From Candidatus Proximibacter danicus (lineage in GTDB: Bacteria; Pseudomonadota; Gammaproteobacteria; Burkholderiales; Rhodocyclaceae): a stretch of 42,901 nt of DNA. The DNA lies in NCBI GenBank assembly GCA_016710885.1, contig JADJUC010000020.1, positions 1-42,901 of the forward strand, in the 5' to 3' direction. Shown piece after piece: positions 17,626-26,806 of this stretch; position 1 is the first letter of the stretch; every line of letters begins with the position of its first letter. The notes beneath the pieces were generated by a model. It was not told the origin of the DNA. It saw only the letters and a list, made by a program, of their open reading frames with translations, and searched no databases. The translations under genes and the position numbers were made by a program.

Positions 17626-19812
17626 ATGGCAACGAACGGAAATGACGAGAACAGGGGCGGTCAGTGTCCGGTCATGCACGGCGGCGCGACCTCGGCCGAG
17701 ATGATGCGACAGTGGTGGCCGAAGACGCTCAATCTCGACATCCTGCACCAGCACGATCGCAAGACGAACCCGATGGGGCCGGATTTCGACTATCGCGAAG
17801 AACTGAAGAAGCTCGATGTCGAGGCGCTCAAGAATGACCTCAAGGCGCTGATGACCGACAGCCAGCCCTGGTGGCCAGCCGACTGGGGTCACTACGGCGG
17901 CCTGATGATTCGCATGGCCTGGCATTCGGCGGGCACCTACCGTATTGCCGACGGTCGCGGCGGTGGTGGCACCGGCAACCAGCGCTTCGCGCCGCTCAAC
18001 TCGTGGCCGGACAACGCCAACCTCGACAAGGCGCGGCGCCTGCTCTGGCCGATCAAGAAGAAATACGGCAACAAAATCAGCTGGGCCGACCTGATGATCC
18101 TCGCCGGCAACATGGCCTACGAGTCGATGGGCCTGAAGACCTTCGGCTTCGCTTTCGGCCGCGAGGATATCTGGCATCCGGAGAAGGACATCTACTGGGG
18201 CGCTGAGAAGGAGTGGCTGGCACCGACCGGCAGCGAAGGCAGCCGCTGGACCGGCGAGCGCGATCTGGAGAACCCGCTGGCGGCGGTGATGATGGGCCTC
18301 ATCTATGTCAATCCTGAAGGTCTAGACGGCAAGCCAGACCCGCTGAAGACGGCGCGCGACATGCGTACGACGTTTGCCCGTATGGCGATGAACGACGAGG
18401 AGACCGTGGCGCTCACCGCCGGCGGCCACACCGTCGGCAAGGCCCATGGCAACGGCAGTGCGGCCAACCTTGGTGCGGCCCCGGAAGGTGCCGACCTCGA
18501 AGCGCAGGGTATGGGCTGGAATAACCACAAGACGCGCGGCATCGGCCGCGACACGGTGACCAGCGGCCTCGAGGGCGCCTGGACGACGCATCCGATGAAA
18601 TGGAACACCGGCGTTGGTGGCTATTTCGACCTGCTGCTCCGCCTCGACTGGTGGCTGCAGAAATCGCCGGCCGGCGCGCATCAGTGGGAACCGGTGAGCA
18701 TCGCCGAGGCCGACATGCCGGTCGACGTCGAGGACCCGACCACGCGCTGCAAGCCGATCATGACCGACGCCGACATGGCGCTGCGCTTCGACCCGGAATA
18801 CCGCAAGATATCCGAGCGCTTCCGCGACGATCCGGCCAGCTTCGAGCAGGTCTTCGCCCGTGCCTGGTTCAAGCTCACGCACCGCGACATGGGGCCGAAG
18901 GCGCGCTATTTCGGGCCGGACGTGCCGCAGGAAGATCTGATCTGGCAAGACCCGGTTCCGGCTGGTCGCGCCGACTATGACGTCGCTGCGGTCAAAGCGA
19001 AAATCGCCGCCGCCGGCCTCTCCATCGCCGAAATGGTGGCCACCGCCTGGGACAGCGCCCGCACTTTCCGTGGTTCAGACAAGCGCGGTGGCGCCAACGG
19101 TGCGCGCATTCGCCTCGCGCCGCAGAAGGACTGGGAAGGCAACGAGCCGGCGCGCCTGGCCAAGGTGCTGGCGGTGTATGAGAAGATCGCCACCGAAACC
19201 GGCGCCAGCGTTGCCGACGTGATCGTGCTCGCCGGCAACGTCGGCATCGAACAGGCGGCGAAGGCCGCCGGTGTCGTCGTGACGGTGCCCTTCGCACCTG
19301 GCCGCGGCGACGCGACGCTGGCGCAGACCGATGTCGACTCCTTCGCCGTGCTCGAACCGGTGGCCGATGGCTTCCGCAACTGGCAGAAGAAGGACTACGT
19401 GGTGACGCCGGAGGAAATGCTGCTCGACCGGGCTCAACTGCTGCGGCTCAGTGCCTGCGAGATGACGGTGCTCGTCGGCGGTCTGCGCGTGATTGGCGCC
19501 AACCATGGCGGCAGCAGCCGCGGTGTTTTCACCGACAGGGTGGGTGCGCTGACCAACGACTTCTTCGTCAATCTGACGGATATGTCCTACACGTGGAAGC
19601 CGACCGGCCGCAACAGCTATGCGATCGTTGACCGAGCAAGTGGTGCCACCAAATGGACGGCGACCCGCGTCGATCTGGTTTTCGGTTCGAACTCGGTGTT
19701 GCGCGCCTACGCCGAGGTCTATGCGCAGGACGACAGCAAGGAGAAGTTCGTGCAGGACTTTGTTGCCGCCTGGGCGAAGGTGATGAACGCCGATCGGTTC
19801 GATTTGGTCTGA
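17626..19812 (+). CDS. katG: Catalase-peroxidase KatG
   Basis: 728 aa, complete and in frame. A cytoplasmic haem enzyme that removes hydrogen peroxide by catalase and peroxidase reactions. The distal site RMAWHSAGTYR gives Arg96, Trp99 and His100. The Trp-Tyr-Met crosslink partners are Trp99, the Tyr in LIYVNPEG (about 226) and a Met about 26 residues on. The proximal haem ligand is the His in LTAGGHTVGKAHG (about 262). The C-terminal duplicated domain is present (GGANGARIRLAPQKDWEGN). Ribosome site CTGAGGAG before the ATG. It stands alone, ending at a palindrome, next to iron storage genes that lower Fenton chemistry. Confidence 0.98.
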   Translation: MATNGNDENRGGQCPVMHGGATSAEMMRQWWPKTLNLDILHQHDRKTNPMGPDFDYREELKKLDVEALKNDLKALMTDSQPWWPADWGHYGGLMIRMAWHSAGTYRIADGRGGGGTGNQRFAPLNSWPDNANLDKARRLLWPIKKKYGNKISWADLMILAGNMAYESMGLKTFGFAFGREDIWHPEKDIYWGAEKEWLAPTGSEGSRWTGERDLENPLAAVMMGLIYVNPEGLDGKPDPLKTARDMRTTFARMAMNDEETVALTAGGHTVGKAHGNGSAANLGAAPEGADLEAQGMGWNNHKTRGIGRDTVTSGLEGAWTTHPMKWNTGVGGYFDLLLRLDWWLQKSPAGAHQWEPVSIAEADMPVDVEDPTTRCKPIMTDADMALRFDPEYRKISERFRDDPASFEQVFARAWFKLTHRDMGPKARYFGPDVPQEDLIWQDPVPAGRADYDVAAVKAKIAAAGLSIAEMVATAWDSARTFRGSDKRGGANGARIRLAPQKDWEGNEPARLAKVLAVYEKIATETGASVADVIVLAGNVGIEQAAKAAGVVVTVPFAPGRGDATLAQTDVDSFAVLEPVADGFRNWQKKDYVVTPEEMLLDRAQLLRLSACEMTVLVGGLRVIGANHGGSSRGVFTDRVGALTNDFFVNLTDMSYTWKPTGRNSYAIVDRASGATKWTATRVDLVFGSNSVLRAYAEVYAQDDSKEKFVQDFVAAWAKVMNADRFDLV

Positions 19813-19830
19813 GCAACACGAAGCTGTAGT

Positions 19831-19858
19831 GACGAAGGCGCCGTGAGGCGCCTTCGTC
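19831..19858. terminator. Hairpin between convergent katG and ftrD
   Basis: GACGAAGGCGCC GTGA GGCGCCTTCGTC, a perfect 12-bp stem. There is no long T-run on either side, but the place between convergent genes suggests a bidirectional terminator. Confidence 0.7.
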
Positions 19859-19896
19859 GTCTGGCGGCAATCAATGTGCAGGCTGTCTGAAATGGG

Positions 19897-21300
19897 CTAC
19901 CAGAAAAAGAACACCAGACCCCACAGCCCCGTCATCGATCCAACAGGCAGGTACATGACAAGCCATGCTGACCATTTGCGCCAAGCTGTTTGCTGCGACA
20001 GGAGCAGGAGCCGGCCTGACAACCAAAGCGTTGCGAGTCCGCCACCAGCCAGCAGCGCAATACGGAATGCCGGCAGCCAGCCCAGCCAGAAATGCTCGGC
20101 TTTCAGGTGGCTGACAGTGAGCATCGACAGGCCGAGGATGACGCTGGCGGCGGCGAGCGGTGCGAGGGCCAGCGTAAAGCGTTGCCAGTTGAGTCGCGAA
20201 TCCTTGATCAGCCATGCTGCCAAGGCCGTGCTGAGCCAAAGCAGGCCGCCGAGCAGGAATCCCCCGCCGATCAGGTAGGCGAGAATCAGGGCGCCATCCA
20301 GCCAGGTGAACAGATCGCTGGCTTCCGGGTAGTGGGTCAGCAGCCACCAGGGCACGTCATTGTCGAGCAGCGCGAAATGCTCGCGCTCGACCAGCCATTC
20401 GGCGAAGGACAGCTTGGCTTTCGGGAACCACGGGCTGACTGTCCATTGGAAAGCGGCGGTGGCGACACCGAGCACACCGAAGAGCAGCGTGATCGCCTCC
20501 GGCGTCCGCGCCGGGGCATCGAGGTTGAGCACTTCGGCAAAAGGTGAACGCGCCGACAGGGCAACGGCATCGCGCTGGCCGGCGCAGCGGCCGCAGGCGT
20601 GGCATTCGGAGGCGCTGGTCATGCGCCGCATGTCGACCAGCGGCGCGCAGTTGACCGGCTCGAAGGTGTCGGCGTGGCGATCCCAGGCGTCACGATCGAC
20701 CTTGTAGTGCAGCGGCGCGATCTTGGCCAGCACGGCGAAAACGCCGGAGGCCGGGCACAGGTAGCGGCACCAGATGCGCTTTTCGCGGCCGTAGAGCAGG
20801 CCGATGGCGACGGCGGCGACGGTCGAACCGCCGAGTACCAGCAATGCTGCCTGCGGGTACTCATAGACGCTGACCAGCTGCCCATAAACCGTGGTGCACA
20901 CAAAGGCGACGAAAGGCCAGCCCGACCACTTGAGCCAGCGCGGCAGCGGGTGGCCGCGCCCGTACTGGCTGACCCACTCGGTCAGCGAACCTTCCGGGCA
21001 GAAGACACCGCACCAGACGCGGCCGAGCGTCACCGTAGCGATCATCACGCCCGGCCACCAGACCCCCCAGAAAATGAATTGGGCGAACAGGCGCAGGTTG
21101 TCCCAGATGTGCGCGCCCTGTGGCGGCAGCGGCAGGAAGGCGGGGATGATGACCAGTGCCGCGTAAAAGACCACGACCAGCCACTGGATGCTCAGGATCA
21201 GCTTGCGGTGCCGGCGCAGGAACAGGCCGGCGGCGGCAATCCGTCCGGCAGGCGGTGCTGTTGGGCGATGCGTATGGAAGGTGATGACCTGCTCAGGCAT
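19897..21300 (-). CDS. ftrD: FtrD-type membrane polyferredoxin
   Basis: 467 aa inner-membrane protein with iron-sulfur ligands: CGVFCPEGS, WCRYLCPASG and CHACGRCAG, plus about eight transmembrane helices in two groups. Same type as FtrD of the FtrABCD ferrous-iron uptake system of Bordetella and Brucella, where it is thought to handle electrons from iron oxidation at the permease. I chose the ATG at 21300 (MPEQVITFHTHRP), which overlaps the end of ftrC by eight bases; an in-frame ATG at 21321 is also available. Last gene of the operon. Confidence 0.85.
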   Translation of the reverse strand: MPEQVITFHTHRPTAPPAGRIAAAGLFLRRHRKLILSIQWLVVVFYAALVIIPAFLPLPPQGAHIWDNLRLFAQFIFWGVWWPGVMIATVTLGRVWCGVFCPEGSLTEWVSQYGRGHPLPRWLKWSGWPFVAFVCTTVYGQLVSVYEYPQAALLVLGGSTVAAVAIGLLYGREKRIWCRYLCPASGVFAVLAKIAPLHYKVDRDAWDRHADTFEPVNCAPLVDMRRMTSASECHACGRCAGQRDAVALSARSPFAEVLNLDAPARTPEAITLLFGVLGVATAAFQWTVSPWFPKAKLSFAEWLVEREHFALLDNDVPWWLLTHYPEASDLFTWLDGALILAYLIGGGFLLGGLLWLSTALAAWLIKDSRLNWQRFTLALAPLAAASVILGLSMLTVSHLKAEHFWLGWLPAFRIALLAGGGLATLWLSGRLLLLSQQTAWRKWSAWLVMYLPVGSMTGLWGLVFFFW

Positions 21301-22096
21301 GGCCGGTCTTTTGCCAGCCAAAAATCACGACACCCCAGTAGGTCAGCCAGGCGAGCAGCACGCTCAGCGCCGGGCGGGCGCGGTAGCCGGAAAAATCGGC
21401 GAAGAGCTTGCCGGCTTCGCTGCCGTCGTTGATCAGCAGCGAGGTATCCCACAGCGGATCGACGAGGCCGGGCAGCCAGCCGGCGCCGATCATGCGGTCG
21501 GTGGCAGTGACCAGCAGCGCCGAAGCCAGTACCAGCAGCAGGATCGAGGAGAGCCGCAGGAGCAGACCCATGTTCAGCAACCGCAGGCCGCGGGCGGCCA
21601 GCCAGGCGGTCAGCGCGGCAGCGATGAAGCCTGTTGCTGCGCCGGTGATGAGGTCGGAGATCCGGCCTTCCTGCGACAGTCCGTAGAGGAAAATCGCCGT
21701 TTCGGCGCCCTCGCGCGCAACGGCCAGTGCGGCCACGACTGCAACGCCGAGAAAGCCGGAGCGCTCGACGGCCTGGCTCAGGTCGGCGTGCAGCCGGGCT
21801 TTCATCTGTCGCCCGTGCTTGCGCATCCACAGCACCATCTGTGCAATCAGGCCGGCAGCCACCAGCAGCATGCCGATCTGGAAAGCTTCCAGCGCATTGC
21901 CGGTCAGTTCGTCCTGCACGCCGACCAGTGCCCAGCCGAGCAGCAGCGCCAGTACGACACCGGCTGCCAGCCCGGCATACAGCGCGCGCTTGCCGCGGCC
22001 GCTGTCGTCATTGGCCTGCAACCACGCGTAGAGGATGCCGGCGATCAGGAAAGCTTCAAGGCTCTCCCGCCAGACCACAAAAAATGCGTTACCCAT
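21293..22096 (-). CDS. ftrC: FtrC-type FTR1 iron permease
   Basis: 267 aa, seven predicted transmembrane helices, complete. FTR1 signatures RESLEAFLI (residues 10-18) and AREGAETAIF (about 125). It imports iron oxidised by the periplasmic partners. Its sequence differs clearly from the FTR1 at the left edge of the window, so the organism has two permeases. Followed by overlapping ftrD; separated from ftrB by 146 bases holding an inverted repeat. Confidence 0.93.
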   Translation of the reverse strand: MGNAFFVVWRESLEAFLIAGILYAWLQANDDSGRGKRALYAGLAAGVVLALLLGWALVGVQDELTGNALEAFQIGMLLVAAGLIAQMVLWMRKHGRQMKARLHADLSQAVERSGFLGVAVVAALAVAREGAETAIFLYGLSQEGRISDLITGAATGFIAAALTAWLAARGLRLLNMGLLLRLSSILLLVLASALLVTATDRMIGAGWLPGLVDPLWDTSLLINDGSEAGKLFADFSGYRARPALSVLLAWLTYWGVVIFGWQKTGHA

Positions 22097-22134
22097 GTTT
22101 TCTCTCGCTTCATTTTGTTGCCGATTAGGATTTT

Positions 22135-22236
22135 TTAACCACGAAGGTCACGAAGCACACGAAGAAAGACAGGAGCAGGAAAGACAAATCCGTTTCTCTC
22201 CGTGTCCTTCGTGTTCTTCGTGTTCTTCGTGGTTAA
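22135..22236. repeat. Long inverted repeat between ftrB and ftrC
   Basis: Perfect 12-bp ends TTAACCACGAAG (22135-22146) and CTTCGTGGTTAA (22225-22236) continue inward as imperfect arms of CACGAAG/CTTCGTG units. The whole could fold into one large hairpin within the operon transcript. It is a known style of dispersed intergenic element whose translation gives spurious NHEGHE-type peptides. Confidence 0.8.
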
Positions 22237-22242
22237 TCTCCT

Positions 22243-22602
22243 TTATTTCGCCACGATCTTTCCCTGCGCCGTTGCCTGATGGAATTCGTCAAAAAATTTG
22301 TAGGTGCCGGGTTTCATCGGGTTGAACACCAGGTTGCGCGAAACGCCCGGTGCGAGGACCAGTTCCTTCCTCAGTTCCAGGCTTTCGAATTCAGCAGCCC
22401 CCGGTCCCTCGTTCTTCACGGTCAAGCGAAAGCGCGTGTTGGCAGGCACCTCCAGCACTTCGGGATATAGGCGGCCATCCTTCATCAGCAGATGAATGGT
22501 CGGCATGTCGTTGGCGAAGGCAGGTGCTGCAAGCAGCAGCATGCCGGCGGTGACGACGGTGCCCAGCGTGCGGATGGCGTGACAGTTAAGAGCGAGAGAC
22601 AT
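22243..22602 (-). CDS. ftrB: FtrB-type periplasmic cupredoxin-like protein
   Basis: 119 aa with a signal peptide (VVTAGMLLLAAPAFA) and a cupredoxin-type beta fold: YPEVLEVPANTRFRLTVKNEGPG, LVLAPGVS, PGTYKFFDEFHQATAQGKIV. In FtrABCD systems the FtrB cupredoxin helps oxidise ferrous iron held by P19. A classical Cys copper ligand is absent; His in FHQA and Met in NPMKPG are the visible candidates. Start ATG at 22602; it follows the porin gene by 13 bases. Confidence 0.85.
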   Translation of the reverse strand: MSLALNCHAIRTLGTVVTAGMLLLAAPAFANDMPTIHLLMKDGRLYPEVLEVPANTRFRLTVKNEGPGAAEFESLELRKELVLAPGVSRNLVFNPMKPGTYKFFDEFHQATAQGKIVAK

Positions 22603-22615
22603 GGTTTTCTTCTCG

Positions 22616-24130
22616 TTAGAAAGCAACGTTGGCGCGTACGCCGAAGACCTTGACCGAATCCGCGCCCCGGTTGGCGCCCGGGCGTCCGATCCACTGGAAA
22701 TCCGGCGACACGTCGAACTGCGGGGAGATACGGAAGCGGTAGTAGATTTCGGCCAGTTTCTCGGCACCGGACGGTGAGAAACTGAAGAAGCCGGTATCGG
22801 CGGAATCGCAGGCACCGCTGTCGTCGCTGTCGCCGGCGAGACAGCCCGAGCCGCCAGCCTTGCGGTAGGCGCTGCTGGCCTTCATCCAGCCGCCAGCGAT
22901 GCCGATGGCGTCGCCGCCACGGCCCCAGTAGCTGCCGTTGATCTCGGTGCCGATGGTCAGGGCCTGGTCGAAGGGCAGTTCGCCGCTGGTCAGCTTGCCG
23001 TAGCGGCCAAAGACGTTGATGCCGTCACCGATGCGCTGGTCGACCGAGATGCCGAAACCGGTGTGGCCGGCCTTGCGGACGCCGTCGAGTTCGACGACGT
23101 CGCCGCGGTGCCAGCCATAGAGCCGGTAGTTGCCGTTGAGGCCACCGAAGAGCTTCAACTGCTTCTCGACCTGCATCATCGTCAGCGGCGAATCGAAGCT
23201 CTTCTGATAGCTGGCACCCTGTTCGCCGGCGCCAAAGAAGCCGAGCGACACTTTCCACGGTTCGGCCTTGTTGGTTTCGTTCACGTAGGCGCCGATAAAG
23301 CCCGGCTGGAAGCCGTTGGCGTCGACGGCGACCTCGCCGCCGGCATCGAGCAGCGGGTTATGCACGAAGACCGAGTTGAGGAACTGCTTCGATTCGTCGC
23401 CGGCGGCTGCGTTCTGGTCGAAGAAGCCGAAGATGTCGATCTTGCCGAAGGTGAGTTCGAGCTTCTCGCGTGAATGCGGCTTGAAACCGCCGAAGGGCAG
23501 CGGAATGCTGGCCTGGTACCAGGCTTGCGCGAGGATGGCGACCGAGTCGTCCGGGTTGGAGCCGCTGGCTCGGAAGGCCGTGGCGTTCGGCGCGCTGGCG
23601 AAGTGGCCGAGGTTGGAGAACGGCGTGTTCAGGCCGAGACCCTGACCCATGCGAAAGTGGCCAAACAGCTTGTGCTCGACATCGCCGACCGCTTCCAGCG
23701 GCAGTTCGATGGTGGCGTCGGCGCGGTAGCTGAGCTGGCCGCTTCCGTCCTTGGTGCCGTGCGGGAAACCGCTCGGCTTCTGGGCCACCGTCGTCAGGCT
23801 GGCGCCGGCTTTGAGGCCGTCAAGTGCCTCGATTACTTTCGATGACTTCTTCATCGAGAGAGTGTCCTGCTCGACTGCTTTCAGGCGTGCAGTCAGCTCC
23901 GGTTCGTACTGCGAGATCCGCTCGCTGTCCAGCCCCTTGGCGATCTTCTCGTTGTCGGTCTTGAGCGTCTTTACTTCTTTTTCGAGCTCGGTGTTGCGGG
24001 CTTCCAGTTTTTCCAGTCGCGCTGCCAGTTTTTCCAGCAGGTCCGGGTCGGGTTTTGCGGCAAAAGCCGGCATCGCCAACGACTCCAGGCCTGCCGCCGC
24101 AAGCGCGGCAACGATCAGTTTGGTGCGCAT
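22616..24130 (-). CDS. OprB-like outer-membrane porin with N-terminal coiled coil
   Basis: 504 aa. Signal peptide (LIVAALAAAGLESLAMPAFA), then a coiled coil of about 45 residues (LLEKLAARLEKLEARNTELEKE...) and a beta-barrel of the carbohydrate-selective OprB type (GFGISVDQRIGDGINVFGRYG, LAEIYYRFRISPQFDVSPDFQWI) ending in Phe. The coiled coil probably spans the periplasm or trimerises. It sits in frame between P19 and the cupredoxin with gaps of 2 and 13 bases, so it is part of the iron operon. It may let ferrous iron or a complex reach P19; this is inferred from position only. Confidence 0.85.
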   Translation of the reverse strand: MRTKLIVAALAAAGLESLAMPAFAAKPDPDLLEKLAARLEKLEARNTELEKEVKTLKTDNEKIAKGLDSERISQYEPELTARLKAVEQDTLSMKKSSKVIEALDGLKAGASLTTVAQKPSGFPHGTKDGSGQLSYRADATIELPLEAVGDVEHKLFGHFRMGQGLGLNTPFSNLGHFASAPNATAFRASGSNPDDSVAILAQAWYQASIPLPFGGFKPHSREKLELTFGKIDIFGFFDQNAAAGDESKQFLNSVFVHNPLLDAGGEVAVDANGFQPGFIGAYVNETNKAEPWKVSLGFFGAGEQGASYQKSFDSPLTMMQVEKQLKLFGGLNGNYRLYGWHRGDVVELDGVRKAGHTGFGISVDQRIGDGINVFGRYGKLTSGELPFDQALTIGTEINGSYWGRGGDAIGIAGGWMKASSAYRKAGGSGCLAGDSDDSGACDSADTGFFSFSPSGAEKLAEIYYRFRISPQFDVSPDFQWIGRPGANRGADSVKVFGVRANVAF

Positions 24131-24132
24131 GT

Positions 24133-24687
24133 TCAGTACCCGCCCTTCTTGCCGATCCCGACGTAGGTGAATTCGTATTCGACTTCGAACGGCTTGAACC
24201 AGGGGCGAACGCCGGTGGCGCGGTCGGTGTGGCGGCCGAAATGGGCGTGCTTGTTTTCTGAAGGCGGCAGGATGGTGTATTTCACCTTGTACTTGCCGGG
24301 GCCGGCCAGCTTGACGTTGTCGCCGTAGTGCGGGCCGTCGTTGGCGACCATCGGCATGAAATCGCCGGCGACCTTGAAATCGCCGCCGATCTTGCTGACC
24401 TCGAACTTGACGATCAGATAGGGAATCCAGGCACCTTCCTCGAAACCGTTCGGGTTGTTGGCCAGTGCGTGGATGTCGGCTTCGATGTGGATGTCGGATT
24501 CCGAGGCCTTGCGCATATGGCCTTCCGGCTCCATCTCGACCGGCTGCAGATAGACGGCGGCGATTTCCATACCGGCCTTCTGCTGGGGCACGCCGATCGG
24601 GTATTCGAGGGCCAGTGCCGAGGTGGATGCGGTGGCCATTGCGGCCACGAGGACCAGCGTTGATGTCAGTTTCTTGATGAACAGCAT
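24133..24687 (-). CDS. ftrA: P19/FtrA periplasmic iron-binding protein
   Basis: 184 aa: signal peptide (TLVLVAAMATASTSALA) and a P19-type fold of about 160 residues. Family features seen are YPIGVPQQKAGMEIAAVYLQPVEM (with Glu and Met candidate metal ligands), SDIHIEADIHA, and GPHYGDNVKL with His. P19 proteins are dimers that bind copper and iron and start ferrous-iron uptake with an FTR1 permease. Complete; 23 bases after exbD and 2 bases before the porin gene. Confidence 0.93.
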   Translation of the reverse strand: MLFIKKLTSTLVLVAAMATASTSALALEYPIGVPQQKAGMEIAAVYLQPVEMEPEGHMRKASESDIHIEADIHALANNPNGFEEGAWIPYLIVKFEVSKIGGDFKVAGDFMPMVANDGPHYGDNVKLAGPGKYKVKYTILPPSENKHAHFGRHTDRATGVRPWFKPFEVEYEFTYVGIGKKGGY

Positions 24688-24710
24688 GGTGTGACTCCCT
24701 TTGATGAAAA

Positions 24711-25142
24711 TTATTGTTGGCGTGTTGCAGGCGACGGGTCGGTGACGAAGCCGATACGGGTCAGGCCGTTGCGAGCGGCTTCCGACATCACCTGTGCAAC
24801 ACGTTCATAAGTTGCTGTGCGTTCGGCGCGGATGTGCAGTTCGGGTTGAGGTTGTTGTGCGCCGGCCGCCTTGAGGCGGTCGCCAAGTTGTGCGGCGTCG
24901 ACGGCCTCGCCGTTCCAGAAGATCTGGCTGCCGGCATCGATGGCGAGCTGGATGTTGTCCGGCTTGGTCAGATTGGCCGACGAGGCGGCCTTCGGCAGGT
25001 CCACCTTGACGGCATGCGTCAGTAGCGGTGCGGTGACCATGAAGATGATCAGCAGCACGAGCATCACGTCGATCAGCGGCACCATGTTGATTTCGGTCAG
25101 CGGCGCGTCGTCGTCGCCGGATTCGAGACTCGCAAAAGCCAT
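24711..25142 (-). CDS. exbD: ExbD, TonB energy-coupling subunit
   Basis: 143 aa, one N-terminal membrane helix LIDVMLVLLIIFMVTAPLL containing the essential membrane Asp, then a periplasmic domain. With ExbB it uses the proton motive force to energise TonB. Complete; begins 15 bases after exbB and is followed by ftrA, linking TonB energy and Ftr uptake in one transcript. Confidence 0.95.
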   Translation of the reverse strand: MAFASLESGDDDAPLTEINMVPLIDVMLVLLIIFMVTAPLLTHAVKVDLPKAASSANLTKPDNIQLAIDAGSQIFWNGEAVDAAQLGDRLKAAGAQQPQPELHIRAERTATYERVAQVMSEAARNGLTRIGFVTDPSPATRQQ

Positions 25143-25157
25143 GGTTTTTCTCCTCGC

Positions 25158-25967
25158 TCAGCGGATGGCGAGGCCGGGGTGGTCCGGCAGGCGGTCTTCA
25201 TTGCTCGACGCTTCCTGGGCGCGTGCCATGGCGATCACTTTTTCGCTGGTGGCGCGCGCATCGGTGAGCATCGGCGAAGTTTTCACGCCGGTGGACAGAA
25301 AGGCGAAGACGTCATAGGCGAAGGAATTGAGCTGTGACAGCGTGCTGCGGTTGGCGCGGGCGAAGTGGTTGTAGGCCACCGCCGCCGGGATGGCCACGGC
25401 CAGCCCGATGCCGGTCATGATCAGCGCCTCGCCGACCGGGCCGGCAACCTTGTCGAGCGTTCCCTGGCCGGACATGCCGATGGCGATCAGTGCGTGGTAG
25501 ATCCCCCAGACGGTGCCGAAGAGGCCGACAAATGGCGCCGAAGAGGCGACCGTAGCGAGAAAGGTCTGGCCGAATTCGAGGGTCGCTTTGTCTTCGTCGA
25601 TGGCGCGCTTCAGGGCGCGAGTGAGCAATTCCTCCGGGGCGCCAGCGTTGACCAGGCCGTTGCGGCCGCAGCCGTCGGCACAGCGGTTCTGCTGTTCGAT
25701 GGCGGTGAAGCCGTGATGCACCAGATGCGAGAACGGCTCGGTGGTGCCGTTTTCGCGGATGCGCGCGGCGACGGCCTCCAGGTTGGGCGCTTCCCAGAAA
25801 GCATTGAGGAAAGCGGCGCTCATCCGCTGCATGCGGAAGCCGCGGATGCCCTTGGTGGCGATCAGATACCAGGTGCCGATGGAAGCGATCAGCATCAGGC
25901 AGAGAACGATGCGGGCGATGGCGTCGGCGTGTGTCAGGAAGTGGGCAAAGCCCAGTGGGTTTTCCAT
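25158..25967 (-). CDS. exbB: ExbB, TonB energy-coupling subunit (MotA/TolQ/ExbB family)
   Basis: 269 aa with three membrane helices: residues about 15-38, then FLATVASSAPFVGLFGTVWGIYHALIAI and ALIMTGIGLAVAIPAAVAYNHFARAN, the conserved pore-lining segments. A CADGC pair near residue 97 is an uncommon addition in the cytoplasmic loop. Complete; lies between tonB (9 bases upstream) and exbD. Confidence 0.95.
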   Translation of the reverse strand: MENPLGFAHFLTHADAIARIVLCLMLIASIGTWYLIATKGIRGFRMQRMSAAFLNAFWEAPNLEAVAARIRENGTTEPFSHLVHHGFTAIEQQNRCADGCGRNGLVNAGAPEELLTRALKRAIDEDKATLEFGQTFLATVASSAPFVGLFGTVWGIYHALIAIGMSGQGTLDKVAGPVGEALIMTGIGLAVAIPAAVAYNHFARANRSTLSQLNSFAYDVFAFLSTGVKTSPMLTDARATSEKVIAMARAQEASSNEDRLPDHPGLAIR

Positions 25968-25976
25968 GGTGCGCTT

Positions 25977-26627
25977 TCAGTTTTTCAAGGTGAATACGAT
26001 GGGTACCAGCACCCAGGCGGCAATGCTTTCGTCGCCGCGTCGTGCGGGGACGAATTTCCAGCGCCAGACGGCGTCCTGCGCAGCTTGGTCGAGACGGGGC
26101 GAGCCGCTCGATGCCTTGAGTTCAATTTGTGACGGGCGTCCGCCGGCGTCGACAAAGACACGCAACTGGACCTTGCCTTCTTCGCCCATGCGGCGGGAAA
26201 GCGGGGGATAGCTCGGCGGTGGATTCGAGAGGTAATCCGCATCGAAGCGGGGTTGCGTGGTCATTGCCGGTGCGGGTGGGGCCGGGGGGGCGCTGACAAT
26301 GGGTGTTTCTGCAGTTGCTGCCGGGGCATCTGTTTGCGCTGCCAGCGTCGGTTGCGGGCGAGCGGCCGGCTGGCGCCGGGGTGTCGGTTTGCTCTCCTGC
26401 GGTCGGGGCTGCGGTGTCGTCAGTTCAGGTTGCGGTATTTGTTGTTGCGGCTGAATCAGGTCAACCATCAAGGCACTTACAGCCGTCGGCAGCGGCACGA
26501 CTTTGTGCAATGCAAGTAACGCAATGAGGGCGATGTGTGCGGCGACGATCAAGCCGATGGCCAGCAAGGAGAGCTTCGGCGGAGCGGTATGGCGAACGTC
26601 GGTCTGGGTTGCAGTCAGTAAGCTCAT
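25977..26627 (-). CDS. tonB: TonB energy transducer
   Basis: 216 aa: a short cytoplasmic start, a membrane anchor (LSLLAIGLIVAAHIALIALLAL) with the conserved His, a Pro/Gln-rich periplasm-spanning stretch (residues 60-130) and the C-terminal domain (SNPPPSYPPLSRRMGEEG, VFVDAGGRPSQIEL, WRWKFVPARR) that contacts the TonB box of receptors. Probably serves the receptor at 13907-16004. Preceded by hemP with a 179-base gap in which I see no further gene. Confidence 0.95.
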   Translation of the reverse strand: MSLLTATQTDVRHTAPPKLSLLAIGLIVAAHIALIALLALHKVVPLPTAVSALMVDLIQPQQQIPQPELTTPQPRPQESKPTPRRQPAARPQPTLAAQTDAPAATAETPIVSAPPAPPAPAMTTQPRFDADYLSNPPPSYPPLSRRMGEEGKVQLRVFVDAGGRPSQIELKASSGSPRLDQAAQDAVWRWKFVPARRGDESIAAWVLVPIVFTLKN

Positions 26628-26806
26628 GGCGGTGTCTTGATGGCAACGTCGTGCGTGTTGTCGCTGGACAGGGCTGTCCTGGCGGGTTGCCGATAATCAA
26701 AAAAACGCGTGGCTTGCTTGCCGGGAGGCTGGCTGGCTGGCGGAACGAGCGAGAGATGGCTGGATCGGTCGCTACGGAGAGATGAAGGGTTGCGGGGAGC
26801 GTCTTG

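Noticed and set aside
22035..22325. Plus-strand reading frame containing NHEGHEAHEE
   Set aside because: It is a translation of the TTAACCACGAAG inverted repeat; such peptides are a known artefact of this kind of element.
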